From assembly GCA_001311565.1 (NCBI GenBank), contig BBBM01000017.1, positions 1 through 58,081 of the forward strand: DNA of 58,081 nt. Reading direction: 5' to 3'. The notes under the pieces were generated by a model. That model was not told where the DNA came from, made no database searches, and saw only the letters and a program-made list of their open reading frames with translations. A program made the translations under genes and the position numbers. Source of the stretch: Desulfothermus okinawensis JCM 13304 (GTDB lineage Bacteria; Desulfobacterota; Desulfovibrionia; Desulfovibrionales; Desulfothermaceae). This document shows, in pieces, positions 1-10,245 of the stretch (positions within the stretch are counted from its first letter, which is position 1; every line of letters starts with the position of its first letter).

Positions 1-61
1 GGTATTATAATCTAAAATTCGTGCATCCCTTTGTTTTCACACATGCCCCTAAAATGGCTTA

Positions 62-134
62 AGCCCACGACCGGACTTGAACCGGTGACCTCTTCCTTAC
101 CAAGGAAGTGCTCCACCTCCTGAGCTACGTGGGC
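62..134 (-). tRNA. tRNA-Thr (GGT)
   Basis: The minus strand folds as a full cloverleaf. The acceptor stem GCCCACG pairs with CGTGGGC, the TTCAAGT T-loop is present, and the anticodon stem CTTCC/GGAAG encloses loop TTGGTAA with anticodon GGT. CCA is not encoded. It is the last of four tRNAs read leftward and is followed by the window edge, where tuf would be expected from the conserved order in other proteobacteria. Confidence 0.95.
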
Positions 135-154
135 CTACTCTAAAGACAAAAAAA

Positions 155-228
155 AGCGGGAAACGGGAATCGAACCCGCAACCCCCAGCTTGGAAGGCTG
201 GTGCTCTAGCCAATTGAGCTATTCCCGC
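155..228 (-). tRNA. tRNA-Gly (TCC)
   Basis: Minus-strand cloverleaf with acceptor GCGGGAA/TTCCCGC and anticodon stem CCAGC/GCTGG around loop CTTCCAA, giving anticodon TCC. T-arm GCGGGTTCGATTCCCGT is intact. CCA is not encoded. Third member of the four-tRNA cluster. Confidence 0.95.
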
Positions 229-239
229 TTATTTTCCAA

Positions 240-321
240 TGGAGGGGGTGGATTCGAACCACCGAAGGCGTATGCCGGCAGATTTACAGTCTGCTCCCTT
301 TGTCCACTCGGGAACCCCTCC
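240..321 (-). tRNA. tRNA-Tyr (GTA)
   Basis: Minus-strand class II tRNA with a long variable arm. The acceptor GGAGGGG pairs with CCCCTCC, and the anticodon stem GCAGA/TCTGC encloses loop CTGTAAA with anticodon GTA. CCA is not encoded. Second in the cluster. Confidence 0.95.
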
Positions 322-326
322 AAAAG

Positions 327-399
327 AGCTGGCGGTGGGACTTGAACCCGCAACCTGCTGATTACAAGTCAGCTGCTCTACCAATTGAGCTACGCCAGC
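327..399 (-). tRNA. tRNA-Thr (TGT)
   Basis: Minus-strand cloverleaf with acceptor GCTGGCG/CGCCAGC and anticodon stem GCTGA/TCAGC around loop CTTGTAA, anticodon TGT. It is the promoter-proximal tRNA. The order Thr(TGT)-Tyr-Gly-Thr(GGT) matches the thrU-tyrU-glyT-thrT arrangement that precedes tufB in Escherichia coli. Confidence 0.95.
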
Positions 400-410
400 G
401 ACAGAAGAAT

Positions 411-440
411 CATATAAACGCATTTTTTTTTAAAATGCAA
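411..440 (-). promoter_or_regulatory. candidate promoter of the tRNA cluster
   Basis: On the minus strand, TTGCAT (440-435) is followed after 18 bases by TATATG (416-411). The start point would fall about 5 bases before tRNA-Thr(TGT), consistent with the short leaders of tRNA operons. The spacer contains a run of nine A; if that run is one too long the spacing becomes the ideal 17. Confidence 0.4.
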
Positions 441-471
441 GTAAAAAAAATGGGAATCTTTATTTTTTTTA

Positions 472-1385
472 TCAATTAAAAGTGGCAAGGACACGTTCAT
501 ACACGTATCCACCACCACTCTTGGAGGGTACAGGGGATACTGTATCCAGAAATTCATGGCGTTGTTTAAGCAAATATTTTACAAAACCAGCATTAAAAGC
601 ATGTCCTGAGCAATACACCTGGAAATAACCTTCTACCTCTCCGCCTATCAAGCTTAAATCTCCCACAAAATCAAGGAGCTTGTGCCTCACTGGCTCATCT
701 TGAAATCTAAGACCATCTGGATTTAAGACACCAGAATCATCAAACACCACTGCATTATCTAGTGATCCCCCTAAAGCCAGCCCTTTTTCTTTCATCTCAT
801 GAACAACATTCAAAAATCCAAAGGTGCGGGCTGGAGCTATCTCTCTCTTAAATTCATTTACTGAATGGGTATAAAAATAGGCCTGTCTTCCAATAGGAGT
901 GCCAGTAAAATCAACTATATAGTCAACCTTAAACCCCCTAGCAGGGTAGGCCCTTATCCATCTTTTAAAATCACCCCAAACAATGGATTTTTTTTAGTAA
1001 ATATTTTATCTTGGGCCTATTTGTCTCACATATACCAGCTGACTCCAACAACTCAATAAATGGGATGGCACTTCCGTCTAACACTGGCAATTCATCACCT
1101 TTTACTTCTATAATTACATTGTCAATACCTAACCCTCTAATAGCTGCCAAAACATGTTCAACTGTACCTATTCTCTCTCCATTTGAGCCGATATTTGTGG
1201 CATACTCAGTGGACACCACATTTTTTACATCTGCTTTTATATATATTAGCCTGTTACTTATTTTTTTTCAAAAATACCACTCCCCATCCAGCTGGGGCGG
1301 GATGAAAGATTACACTGACTTTCCTGCCAGTATGTAGCCCAACACCAGAACATCTCATTGATTTCTTTATTGTCTTCTCTACCAT
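472..1385 (-). CDS. lpxC: UDP-3-O-acyl-N-acetylglucosamine deacetylase LpxC (frameshifted)
   Basis: LpxC catalyses the committed step of lipid A synthesis: zinc-dependent deacetylation of UDP-3-O-acyl-GlcNAc. After repair the protein is about 304 residues, the usual length. It starts at ATG 1385 behind GGAGG (1396-1400), with MVEKTIKKSMRCSGVGLHTG. Recognisable family blocks are TVEHVLAAIRGLGIDN, LDGSAIPFIELL, VDFTGTPIGRQ, EIAPARTFGFL, GGSLDNAVVFDDSGVLN and the zinc ligand segment RHKLLDFVGDLSLIG. Two frameshifts lie in runs of eight T at 988-995 and 1261-1268; removing one base from each joins all blocks. The gene lies downstream of prmC on the same strand and upstream of the tRNA cluster. 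Confidence 0.93.
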
Positions 1386-1512
1386 AAGATTAACACCTCC
1401 AAAAAAATAGAATGCAATCTCCATTCCAACTGTAACTGACTAAAAATTAAGATCTTTTCCAAAAGTAGGTGTGGTTAGCTACACACACATTGGGGAGAAT
1501 AGCACACACAAC

Positions 1513-2368
1513 TTACCTAAACAAAGCCGAGATAACTCTTAAGTGTCCTTCCAGGTCTTTATGAGAGGACACCTCAACCCAAGACCTATTCTTTAAAAAA
1601 ACTCACCATATGTTCTATTTGAGAAGAATCTAATTCCATTAGTATTCTACCTCCAGGTTTAAGTATACTCTCTGCTTGGAGCAAAATCTTTCTTGCCATC
1701 TCCAATCCATCTTCTCCACCCAGTAGGGCCAGGATTGGCTCAAAATTCTTTACTTCAAAGTGAGCTAAATCAACCATTGCAGGGGATAAATAAGGGGGAT
1801 TTGCAACTATAAGATCAATACTTTTTGGTTTTATACATGAGATTAAATCTGCCCTAACTAAAAGGAGTCTACGGTGAACTCCATAAAGAGCAACATTTTC
1901 TCTGGCTGTTGTCAGGGCACCTTGAGAGATATCCAGTGCAATCCCAAAAAAATCTTTTGAATTCCAGGGTAAGGGTTGTTGCTAAATTCCCTGACCCTGT
2001 ACCCACATCCAAAAACAATATTTTATCTTTTTTTTCTATAAAATTTTTTTACACAGATCTATTACAGTTTCTGTACAAGGTCTTGGTATGAGTACATTAG
2101 AATTTACTAAAAAAATCCCTACCATAGAATTCTTTTTTTACCTAAGAGATAGGCAAGGGGCTCTCCCTTGCCTCTTCTTTTTATCAATTTTGCTATGCTT
2201 TTGATTATTTTCTTTGCGAGGATTTGCCTACTAATTAAAACTTCCAGGCGAGAAGTATTTAAACAGTGGGCAAATATGAGTTCAGCACTTAACTCTGGTG
2301 AGTCTACATTCTTTTTTTCTTAAAAAAAAGTTTTACACTTTTTTTAAATACTCTTGGATAAAGACCAC
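1513..2368 (-). CDS. prmC: peptide chain release factor N5-glutamine methyltransferase PrmC (frameshifted)
   Basis: PrmC methylates the glutamine of the GGQ motif in release factors. The N-terminal domain ends in GEPLAYLLGKKEFYGRDF. The SAM-binding motif is LDVGTGSGNLA and the catalytic motif is NPPY (within IVANPPYLSP). The C-terminus WVEVSSHKDLEGHLRVISALFR is restored by removing one A from the run at 1595-1601. Further +1 runs sit near 1946-1952, 2029-2036, 2044-2050 and 2300-2345. The usual PRPETE segment reads PRPCTE here. GTG 2368 is the best start, 16 bases after the prfA stop, but it has no clear ribosome binding site. The prfA-prmC pairing is common and functional. Confidence 0.9.
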
Positions 2369-2383
2369 TATCTTTTTCTTTTT

Positions 2384-3459
2384 TTAAGCAACTATCTCTT
2401 TAACTTTCTGGGCTTGATCGTATTGAATGAGTGGTTCAATTATTTCTTCCAGATCACCATTCAAAATACCTTCAAGATTGTATGTGGTGAGATTTATTCT
2501 GTGGTCAGTGACTCTGCCTTGAGGGAAATTATAGGTCCGAATCCTCTCTGATCTGTCCCCTGTACCTACTTGGGCCCTTCTAGTTTGATCTTGCTTTAGT
2601 TTTGCTTCTTCTTGTTTTATTTGTAGAAGCCTTGACCTGAGCACCTTTAAAGCCTTAGCCTTATTTTTATGTTGGGATTTTTCATCCTGACATGTGACAA
2701 CAAGGCCTGTTGGAATATGGGTAATTCTTACTGCTGAGTCTGTGGTATTTACACTCTGACCACCTGGGCAGATGCCCTAAATACGTCTATTCTCAAATCT
2801 TTGGGATCGATTTCAACGTCCACCTCTTCTGCTTCAGGCAATACCGCCACAGTCACAGCGGACGTGTGTATTCGCCCCTGTGATTCTGTTACCGGAACCC
2901 TCTGAACTCGGTGTACCCCTGATTCAAATTTCAATTTACTATAAACCTTATCCCCAGTAATGTTTACAATTACTTCCTTAAACCCTCCGGCTCCAGTTCT
3001 ATGGGCATCCACCAACTCCACCTTCCACTTATTTTTTTTCAGCATAGCGTGAGTACATGCGCAGAAGATCTGCTGCAAAAAGAGCCGCTTCCTCTCCACC
3101 AGTACCAGCTCTCAATTCTAAAATAACAGACCTCTTGTCTAATGGGTCCTCTGGGATAAGTAATATCTTTAATCTATCTTCCAGTGTCTGAATTTTTTTC
3201 TTCTAGAGATTCTATTTCGGACTTAGCCAGTTCCCTAATTTCAGGATCACTATCCTTCACAAGTTCCTTGTTTTCAGCTAACTCTTCAAGTGCAGCTTTA
3301 TAGTCTCTATAAGTTCTTACAATCTCTTCCAATTCAGCGTGGGACTTTGCCAGCTCTTTATATTTGTCCTTATCAGAAAAGGCATCTGGGGAACTCAATT
3401 TTTTTTTCAAGTTCAATATAGCTCTGCTCAATTTCATCTAGTTTTGATATTATGTTCAT
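2384..3459 (-). CDS. prfA: peptide chain release factor 1 (frameshifted)
   Basis: RF1 recognises UAA and UAG stop codons and triggers peptide release. The stop-recognition tripeptide PVT lies in [15 protein letters not shown], which distinguishes RF1 from RF2. The GGQ motif is at 2756-2764 in [16 protein letters not shown]. Start ATG 3459 gives [20 protein letters not shown] and about 358 residues, the normal length. Frameshifts: A/T runs at about 3192-3198, 3032-3039 and near 3400 each one base too long, and one base missing near 2770 (ASAQVV where ASGPGGQ is expected). The partner methylase prmC follows directly. Confidence 0.93.
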
Positions 3460-3497
3460 ACCCACACTCTAATATCTAAGAAAAAAAATAAAAAAAA

Positions 3498-3702
3498 TTA
3501 GTCTAGATTATACTTCTTTTTAAATCTATCTATTCTACCTGCTGTATCTACAAAACGTTGTTTACCAGTGTAAAAAGGATGACAATTGGAACAAATCTCC
3601 ACATGGACTTCTTCTGCCCTAGTTGACAAGGTCTCAATTTCAAAGCCACATGCACACTTATAAATTGCTTTGTATAGCTTTGGATGAATCTTTTTTTTTC
3701 AT
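3498..3702 (-). CDS. rpmE: 50S ribosomal protein L31 (frameshifted near start)
   Basis: After removing one base from the run of nine T just inside the start, the protein reads [21 protein letters not shown] and ends [12 protein letters not shown], about 67 residues as expected for L31. It is the zinc-binding (C+) form, with cysteines in CACG and [12 protein letters not shown]. Start ATG 3702 has a G-rich ribosome binding site (GGGGG) upstream. It lies between the hydrogenase maturation gene and prfA, in the common rpmE-prfA order. Confidence 0.92.
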
Positions 3703-3871
3703 AACTAAAACCCCCAAAAATTATTTTTTTAACTCCTAGAAATTTAACCCAAGTTTGTTCAAAACTTTAGTTAAGTAATCAAATTTGAGAAAAAGATGTA
3801 TAAACCTTAATGGGAGATTTTACAAGTTTTTTTTGTTGCGTTTTTTTTGGAATAGATAAACCTGTTGGAAT

Positions 3872-4384
3872 TTATATCATTTTAGGTAATAAAATTATCC
3901 CCATATCCTTTAAGAAATCTATTAAATAGGATATTGCCTTCTCTATACCAATAAAAACTTCTCCACTTAGTTTAAGTCCAGTATCTATATTTTTTTGGAA
4001 CAATTCCTATTAATTGGATCCTCTTAGGAAGGGTATTTGATAAGGTGGCTATATTCAAAAGATCGGATATTCCCAACTGATGAGGGGAAATCCTTGTTCT
4101 ATAAAAGTTAGGGGTCTCAATTAAGTCCACCACAGCCACATCACCTGGTTTTAGCCCACTTTTTTTTTATGGCATCAATGATAAAGACTACCTCTTTATT
4201 TTCTAAAAAAACGCAAAAGTTCCATGCCACTGGTACCGCCATCTATTATTTCCACAGACTCAGGAATAGTATATTTTTCCTGTAGAATCTCCACTGCCCT
4301 AACTCCAGCTCCCTCATCACTCATCAAGATATTTCCAACCCCCAGGATGAGGACCTGGGGGTCATTTTTACTTGGATTAACCAT
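3872..4384 (-). CDS. hybD: [NiFe] hydrogenase maturation endopeptidase (frameshifted)
   Basis: HybD/HyaD-type proteases remove the C-terminal tail of the hydrogenase large subunit after nickel insertion. The N-terminus VLILGVGNILMSDEGAG holds the Ni-sensing Glu (DEGAG). EIIDGGTSG holds the conserved Asp, and ISPHQLGISDLL the conserved His. Runs at about 4205-4211, 4163-4171 and 3991-3997 each carry one extra base; after repair the protein is about 170 residues and ends GIILLPKMI. The start at 4384 lies 3 bases after the large-subunit stop, so the pair is probably translationally coupled. Confidence 0.92.
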
Positions 4385-4387
4385 AAA

Positions 4388-6087
4388 CTACAGCACCCTT
4401 ACCTTGACGATTTCTCTGTTGTCTTCATCGTGTAGGTGGATGGCGCATGCAAGGCATGGATCAAAGGAGTGGATGGTCCTGATTACTTCCAATGGCTTTT
4501 CTGGCTCAGCAATTGGGTTTCCAATTAATGATGCCTCATATGGCCCTAACTCGTCTTTGTGATTCCTTGGACCTGCATTCCATGTTGATGGCACAACACA
4601 CTGATAGTTATCTATTTTTCCATCCCTAATAACCACCCAGTGGGAGAGCATTCCCCTTGGTGCCTCATGGAATCCAAATCCCTTGATTTCACCCCTTGGG
4701 AATTTTGGAGGATTAAAGGTGTCATAGTCACCTTTACCAATATTTTCCACAAGTGCACTCCATACTTCCTCCAGGGTATCAGTTAGTACAGCTGCCCTAA
4801 CAGCCCTTGCAGCATGACGACCAATTGTTGAATGGAGGGCTTCAATTCCAATCTTTGTACCAGCTATTTGAGACGCAATGTCCAATGCAGTTTTAACATA
4901 CTTCTTTGTTGGCTCATGTCCTGCAGCATACATACAAAGAACATGGGCCAGTGGTCCTACCTGGGCTGGCTTGTCCTTGAAGTTTGGAGACTTTACCCAT
5001 GAATATTTTTCATCTTCATCATATCCAGTATAGTCAGGTTTGGTTTCCTCTACCCATGGGTGACGATTCCAGTCACCATCATACCAAGAATGTTTGATGC
5101 ATTCTTTCACATTGTCCTTGAAAAATTCATCATTAAAGGACTTGATTTCTTTAAATGTGCTTATATCTCCATTTTCAATGTACCCACCTGGTAGTAGGAA
5201 TTTTGTACCCTTCTCATCCATTGGTAAATCAGGCACACTTAGGTAGTTTAAAACTCCAGCACCATATTTTGTCCAATCAGCATAAAAAGCTCCCACTGCA
5301 GCAACATCCACTAAATATACCTTCTTTACAAAATCTTTAATGTTGTCAATTAAGGATTTTACATAAAGGAGCTGTTCCATGGTTATTGGGGCTGGAGAAT
5401 TGGGATCAACAGGATTAGCAACTCCACCAACTGCCAAGTTTTGGATGTGTGGGGTCTTACTCCCTAAAATAGCCACTATTTTATTGACCTCACGCTGATA
5501 ATCAAGGGCCTGGAAATAGTGAGTAGCAGCAAGGAGGTTTACCTCTGGTGAAAGTTTCATGGCAGGATGTCCCCAATAGCCGCTTCCAAATACCCCAAGC
5601 TGGCCAGAGGCCACAAATTTTCTCAATCTATCTTGTACCTTCTTTATTTCATTATAGCTATTCCCTGGCCAATCGGAAATTTGAGATGCCAGCTTTGCAG
5701 TCTTTTTAGGATCAGCATTTAGAGCAGATACCAAATCCACCCAGTCCAGGGCTGATAGGTGATAAAAGTGAACAATGTGGTCAAAGATTCCATGGGCTGC
5801 AATAATCAAATTTCTAATGTATTGGGCATTTAGAGGTACTTCTAGGCCCAGGGCATTTTCAACTGCACGGACAGATGTTATGGCATGTACTGTGGTACAA
5901 ACACCACAAATCCTCTGGGTGAAAACCAGGCTTCCCTTGGGTCTCTACCCTTTAAAATAACCTCTATGCCCCTCCACATCTGTCCAGATGACCAGGCATT
6001 TTTCACCTTTCCATCATCTACCTCAACGTCTATCCTTAAATGTCCTTCTATCCTTGTAATTGGATCTATTGTTATCCTCTTTGCCAT
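4388..6087 (-). CDS. hybC: [NiFe] hydrogenase large subunit (one frameshift)
   Basis: This subunit holds the Ni-Fe site that splits or forms H2. The N-terminus reads [20 protein letters not shown]. The L1 motif [11 protein letters not shown] appears only when one base is added to the A4 run at 5922-5925, so a base is missing there. The C-terminal L2 motif DPCLACAIH is followed by a 15-residue tail, the substrate of the adjacent protease. Length is about 566 residues. AGGAG at 6096-6100 is best spaced for the ATG at 6087; a more upstream ATG sits too close to it. It is the fourth gene of a five-gene operon. Confidence 0.96.
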
Positions 6088-6099
6088 ATTCATCACTCC

Positions 6100-7269
6100 T
6101 TAATGGTTTTTGTTTATTTTGTAGATGGAAGAGCCAACACTGGAAATTTTTTTAACAAAATATAAATAACCTAGAATTTCCACTGCAATTACACCAAATG
6201 TGATTATTATCTCTGGTGTTGCTGGAAAATAGTGCCAGCCATTACCTGGATTTAAACCAATTATATATGCGTCAAATCTATATAGTCCAGCACCAAGTAA
6301 CACACAAAAAGCAGCAATAAATACCTTTTTCACATTCTGTCTATTTTCTGCCTTCCATAGCAATCTCAATGCTATAAGCAGTAGTAGGGTTTCTATGAGA
6401 AACATGTTCCCTGGAAGGTCAAATCTAAAGATGTGAGATAAGGCTCCCCTTGCATTTATATCTTGAATTCTAATGATAAGAAAAATACCAATTAACCAGG
6501 GTATTACCCCTGATATTTTGGTAAGTAATTTAAATTCATGTGTATTTTTAAAAGCTACACCAGCAACACTGGTTTCAAATACAACAATGGCATACCCCAT
6601 CATTATAGCGCAAATTAAAAAGAAAAAGGGAAGGAGTTTAGACCAATAAAGTGGTGACAATTTAGAACCCGCAAGTATCATAAGGGTTCCCAAAGAGGAC
6701 TGATGCATTGTTGGTAACAACATACCAAGTGCTACAAATATAAATAAAAACTTATTTAATTTTTCTTCTATTTCTTCTGCATTTATCCTCTTTCTAATCC
6801 CTGGATACTTAATTAGTACTGGTGAGAACTCAATCCACAACACACAGATATAAGAGGCAATACAAACCGCCACTTCTAACATGGGGGAATGCAAATTCAT
6901 ATGCCATGGCATAAAAATATTAAGCATATTCCAATATCTACCAATGTCGAAAAATATGGACACACCTGCCAGGGTATATCCAAGCATACTGGTAAGTATT
7001 GCAGGCTTTAAAAGGGGTGTATATTCGCCTTTATTGAAGATATATATCAAAATTGCCATTGCATATCCACCACAGGCAAAGGCTGTTCCCACATTAACAT
7101 CATAGGCGATCCAAAGGCCCCAAGGAAAGCCATCATTCATACCAGAGACAGGTCCAAGACCATATATAAAACGTTTTAATAAAAAGAACCCTGCCAGCAG
7201 GATAACCACAAGCCCAATCACAAAGGGAACAGTTAGTACCCTGCTATTTAAAGGTTTTGCATTTGACAT
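6100..7269 (-). CDS. hybB: HybB-type integral membrane quinone-linked hydrogenase subunit
   Basis: The 389-residue protein belongs to the NrfD/PsrC/HybB family of multi-span membrane subunits that pass electrons between the periplasmic iron-sulfur subunit and the quinone pool. It starts with a charged segment and TVPFVIGLVVILLAGFFLL, then about ten hydrophobic segments. GMNDGFPWGLWIAYDV is characteristic of HybB. The frame is intact, including a run of seven T near 6147-6153 that is clearly correct. AGGAG lies just upstream of ATG 7269. Confidence 0.95.
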   Translation of the reverse strand: MSNAKPLNSRVLTVPFVIGLVVILLAGFFLLKRFIYGLGPVSGMNDGFPWGLWIAYDVNVGTAFACGGYAMAILIYIFNKGEYTPLLKPAILTSMLGYTLAGVSIFFDIGRYWNMLNIFMPWHMNLHSPMLEVAVCIASYICVLWIEFSPVLIKYPGIRKRINAEEIEEKLNKFLFIFVALGMLLPTMHQSSLGTLMILAGSKLSPLYWSKLLPFFFLICAIMMGYAIVVFETSVAGVAFKNTHEFKLLTKISGVIPWLIGIFLIIRIQDINARGALSHIFRFDLPGNMFLIETLLLLIALRLLWKAENRQNVKKVFIAAFCVLLGAGLYRFDAYIIGLNPGNGWHYFPATPEIIITFGVIAVEILGYLYFVKKISSVGSSIYKINKNH

Positions 7270-7294
7270 ATCAATCTCCTTGATTGTTTTTTTG

Positions 7295-8222
7295 TTAATC
7301 GTGAACTCCTCTTTTTTTTCACTAAATAGGCAAGTCCACCAAAAGCAGCTATTGGATATAACAGGTATTTATAGAGGCCCATACTTACTCCTTCAAGATC
7401 TGCAACATAGGACTTCTTCCTGAGCTCTGGAAGACCAAGCTTTACAAAATCTATACCAGCTAAAATCATGCACTGGGAACCCCCAAGTTCTTCTAGACCA
7501 TATATATGCTTGATATAGGGCTTTGCTTTATGGACTTGTTTTCCTGATTCAATATGGTTTACAGGGAATTCATAATACTCCCCTGGTTTCATCAAAAGGC
7601 GCCTTTGGGCCTCTTCCCTCAATTTTTCCACAGGACCAAATAGGGATGCCCCTGTTGGACACACTGCACAACAGGCAGCGTACTCACCCTTTTCCAGTAA
7701 ATGGTTACATAACTGACATTTTCTGATCTGTGGAAATGGAGAATCCCACTCAAATTTGGGTATGTTATATGGACAGGCCACCTGACAATACCTACAACCA
7801 ATACAGGCAGAAGGATCATAAGTAACAATACCGGTCTTTTCATCTTTATGGAGCGCACCTACAGGACATGCAGCTGCACAAGCAGGCTCTAAACAGTGCA
7901 TGCACTGCCTTTTCACAAAGGCAAATTTGTCTCCCTCTTTATACATCTTAATAATATTGTAGGTCTTTGAAGACAGGTCTATTGGATTATCCCAATTATC
8001 TTGATTACCTGTATGTTCATATGGGAGATTATTGGCCTTTTTACATGCCACCATACAGGATTGACATCCTATACAAAGATTGGAATCATATAAAATTCCA
8101 ACTGCGTTAGGTGGTAATTCTTCTTTGCTCGAAGCCTTGGCGTCCTTGGACAAGGAACTCGCACCAAGTGCAACTGTCCCACCTACTACGGTTTTTAAAA
8201 AGCCACGCCTTGAGACACTCAT
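7295..8222 (-). CDS. hybA: HybA-type Tat-exported 4x[4Fe-4S] ferredoxin subunit
   Basis: The N-terminus MSVSRRGFLKTVVGG is a twin-arginine signal. Four cysteine clusters follow: CIGCQSCMVAC, CMHCLEPACAAACP, CIGCRYCQVACP and CQLCNHLLEKGEYAACCAVCP. A C-terminal hydrophobic segment (YKYLLYPIAAFGGLAYLV) anchors the protein. The run of eight T at 7312-7319 probably has one base too many. With seven, the protein ends VKKRGVHD at 7295; as written it runs on to 7248 and overlaps hybB. It links the small subunit to HybB. Confidence 0.92.
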
Positions 8223-8235
8223 AACTACCCCCCTT

Positions 8236-9339
8236 TTATTTTTCTTCGTCTGACTTCATCCTAGTTACTGTAACTGCAGCAGCACCTGCAGCAGCACCAA
8301 TAGCAGCTCCGACTAATCCAGCAGCTGTACCTGAAACTTTACCACCTCTCTCATATTTTATACCTGCTGGAGTTGCTGCGGGGGTAATTACGCTTTCTTT
8401 GGTAATATCAGCTTCTACAAATAGAGGCACATTAAAACCAATGCCTTTTTCACTGCAACCAAAACATGGATGGCCGCAGCGAACTGGCCATGTTCCCACG
8501 TCATTAAACTGAAGGATGGAACAATTATTATAGGTAACAGGACCCTTACATCCCAATTTATACAAGCAATACCCCTTACGATGTCCCTCATCTCCAAATT
8601 CTTCAGCAAACCTTCCTGCATCAAAATGAGGCCTTCTTTCACAATTTTCGTGGATGAGCCTGGAATATGCAAATTTTGGTCTTCCAAGGTGATCTAACTC
8701 AGGCAGTTTTTTTGTAAGTGATATAATAGGCAACAGTTGATAGAAAATTATAGGCATTGGGAGGACAACCTGGAATAGTCACAACTGGTTTACCCTTTAA
8801 CACTTCCGGTGCACCTTTGGCTCCAGTTGGATTTGGATCAGCAGCAACAATTCCACCCCATGATGCACAAGAACCAATGGCTATAATGGCACCTGCCTTT
8901 TCCGCCATCTCCTTGACAATTTTCACAAAAGGCTTTCCTGCTATTTGACAGTAAACACCATGGTCCTTGGTTGGAATGGCACCCTCTATAACCAGTACAA
9001 ATTTACCCGAATTCTCCTCAACTGATCTCTCCATAAACTCCTCTGCTTGCCTACCTGCTCCAGCGTTTAGTGTCTCATTGTAGTCAAGGGAAATCAGATC
9101 CAATATTAAATTGTCCAACGTGGGATGAGAAGCACGAAGTAGACTTTCTGTACAACCAGTACATCCTTGTCCAGAAATCCAGATAACCGGCGGTCTCTTA
9201 CTGCTGGTCATTGCATTGGCTATTTTTTTCACCAGCAGATAGGGGCAATCCCATACTAGCCGCCATCACAGTACAATACTTCAAAAAAATCTCTCCTTGA
9301 ACACAATCCAAAAACATCTTTCTGGGATCTTTCTTTCAT
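8236..9339 (-). CDS. hybO: [NiFe] hydrogenase small subunit, Tat-exported, membrane-anchored (frameshifted)
   Basis: The small subunit carries three Fe-S clusters. The start region MKERSQKDVFGLCSRRDFLKYC contains the Tat motif SRRDFLK. The proximal cluster motif CTGCTES, the CP motif in IPGCPPNA, and distal and medial ligands in GDEGHRKGYCLYKLGC and CGHPCFGCSEKG are visible. The C-terminus has an Ala/Gly-rich hydrophobic helix (GLVGAAIGAAAGAAAVTV) typical of membrane-anchored types. Runs of seven at 8707-8713, 9223-9229 and 9283-9289 each carry one extra base. Start ATG 9339 has a G-tract upstream. It is the first gene of the operon. Confidence 0.94.
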
Positions 9340-9467
9340 TTTCCCCCCCATACATAATTTAAACATTAGACAAAAAACAAAATCCCTTCCCTAAAAATTT
9401 ACACCTAAATACCATTTCTTGACTATTTCGCACAAAATGCACACAAAACACTTTCTAACTACGTAGG

Positions 9468-9482
9468 AATTATTAGATAATT
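9468..9482. promoter_or_regulatory. 15-bp palindrome in the hydrogenase/yceD divergent region
   Basis: AATTATTAGATAATT is a perfect 6-bp inverted repeat with a 3-base centre. It lies in the 371-bp stretch between divergent hybO and yceD, which otherwise shows no gene. A direct repeat GCACAAAA/ACACAAAA (9430-9448) and the 8-bp palindrome CTACGTAG lie close by. A role as an operator is inference. Confidence 0.35.
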
Positions 9483-9651
9483 TTTCTTAATTTTTCAAGA
9501 AAAAAAAGAAAGATAATTAGATTAACCTTATTAACTTTTAAAAAAAACTCAAAAATGGTTGATAAGGACAAAGAAACATGACAAGATTAAAGACAAAAAA
9601 AATTTCCATCATTAATAATTTAAATGGTTTTTTTTGCCCAAATTATTATCC

Positions 9652-9681
9652 TTGACAAAATTGTAGAAGGGAAGATACATT
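9652..9681 (+). promoter_or_regulatory. candidate promoter for the yceD-rpmF-fatty acid operon
   Basis: A perfect TTGACA at 9652-9657 is followed after 18 bases by TACATT (9676-9681). Transcription would start about 20 bases before the yceD start at 9711. Confidence 0.45.
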
Positions 9682-9710
9682 TAGGACCTTTGCATTTGAG
9701 GATACAATTT

Positions 9711-10229
9711 ATGGACAAAAGTTATTTTTTAAGGCTTAAGGACATCCCTTCTAAAGGTCTATTTTTAACCATTGACGATCAAGCAATTTGGTTAAGCTAT
9801 ATAAAAGAATTTGAACTCCCTTATGAAATCAATGAAGATTTTCATGTAGAGGTGTTCATTTTAGTTGAGGGAGAGTGTTGCATACTAAAAGGTGTACTAA
9901 CAGGGGTTTTGGATACCCTGTGTGATAGATGTTTGGAAAAGGCCCAAGTAGAGATTGAAGATCATTCAGAATAATTGAAAAGCCAAGAGAAAAAGACTCA
10001 TTAGATTTTTCATTTATTGTTGAACAAAATGGAGAACTTTTTTTTAGACTTAAAGGGACTGTTGTGGGAAAGACTCCTTTTAAATATACCCCAAAAGATT
10101 TTATGTGGTGATGATTGCAAGGGGCTTTGTCCAATATGTGGGACAAATCTCAATGTTGATTCATGCAATTGTGAACAAATATCCAGGGACTCGAGGTTAG
10201 AGATTTTAAGAAAAATAAAAATATACTGA
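9711..10229 (+). CDS. yceD: YceD/DUF177 family protein (frameshifted)
   Basis: DUF177 proteins are routinely encoded just before rpmF and are linked to ribosome or rRNA accumulation. The start MDKSYFLRLKDIPSKGLFL has the family N-terminal motif, behind GAGG at 9698. The mid motif is CDRCLEKA and the C-terminal zinc motif is CGDDCKGLCPICGTNLN...CNC, followed by SRLEILRKIKIY. The frame breaks near 9968-9974 (one base missing) and again within 10030-10060. Repaired length is about 172 residues. Confidence 0.88.
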
Positions 10230-10245
10230 TGGAGAGGTAAAAGCT

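Noticed and set aside
4-9. TATAAT on the minus strand as a promoter for tuf
   Set aside because: No acceptable -35 hexamer at 16-18 bases, and tuf is usually read from the tRNA promoter.
229-423. Open reading frame across the tRNA cluster
   Set aside because: It lies entirely over two tRNA genes and has no ribosome binding site; a coding shadow.
2756-2764. Programmed frameshift in the release factor gene, as in RF2
   Set aside because: The gene is RF1 (PVT motif), which is not known to use programmed shifting, and the breaks match the window-wide run errors.
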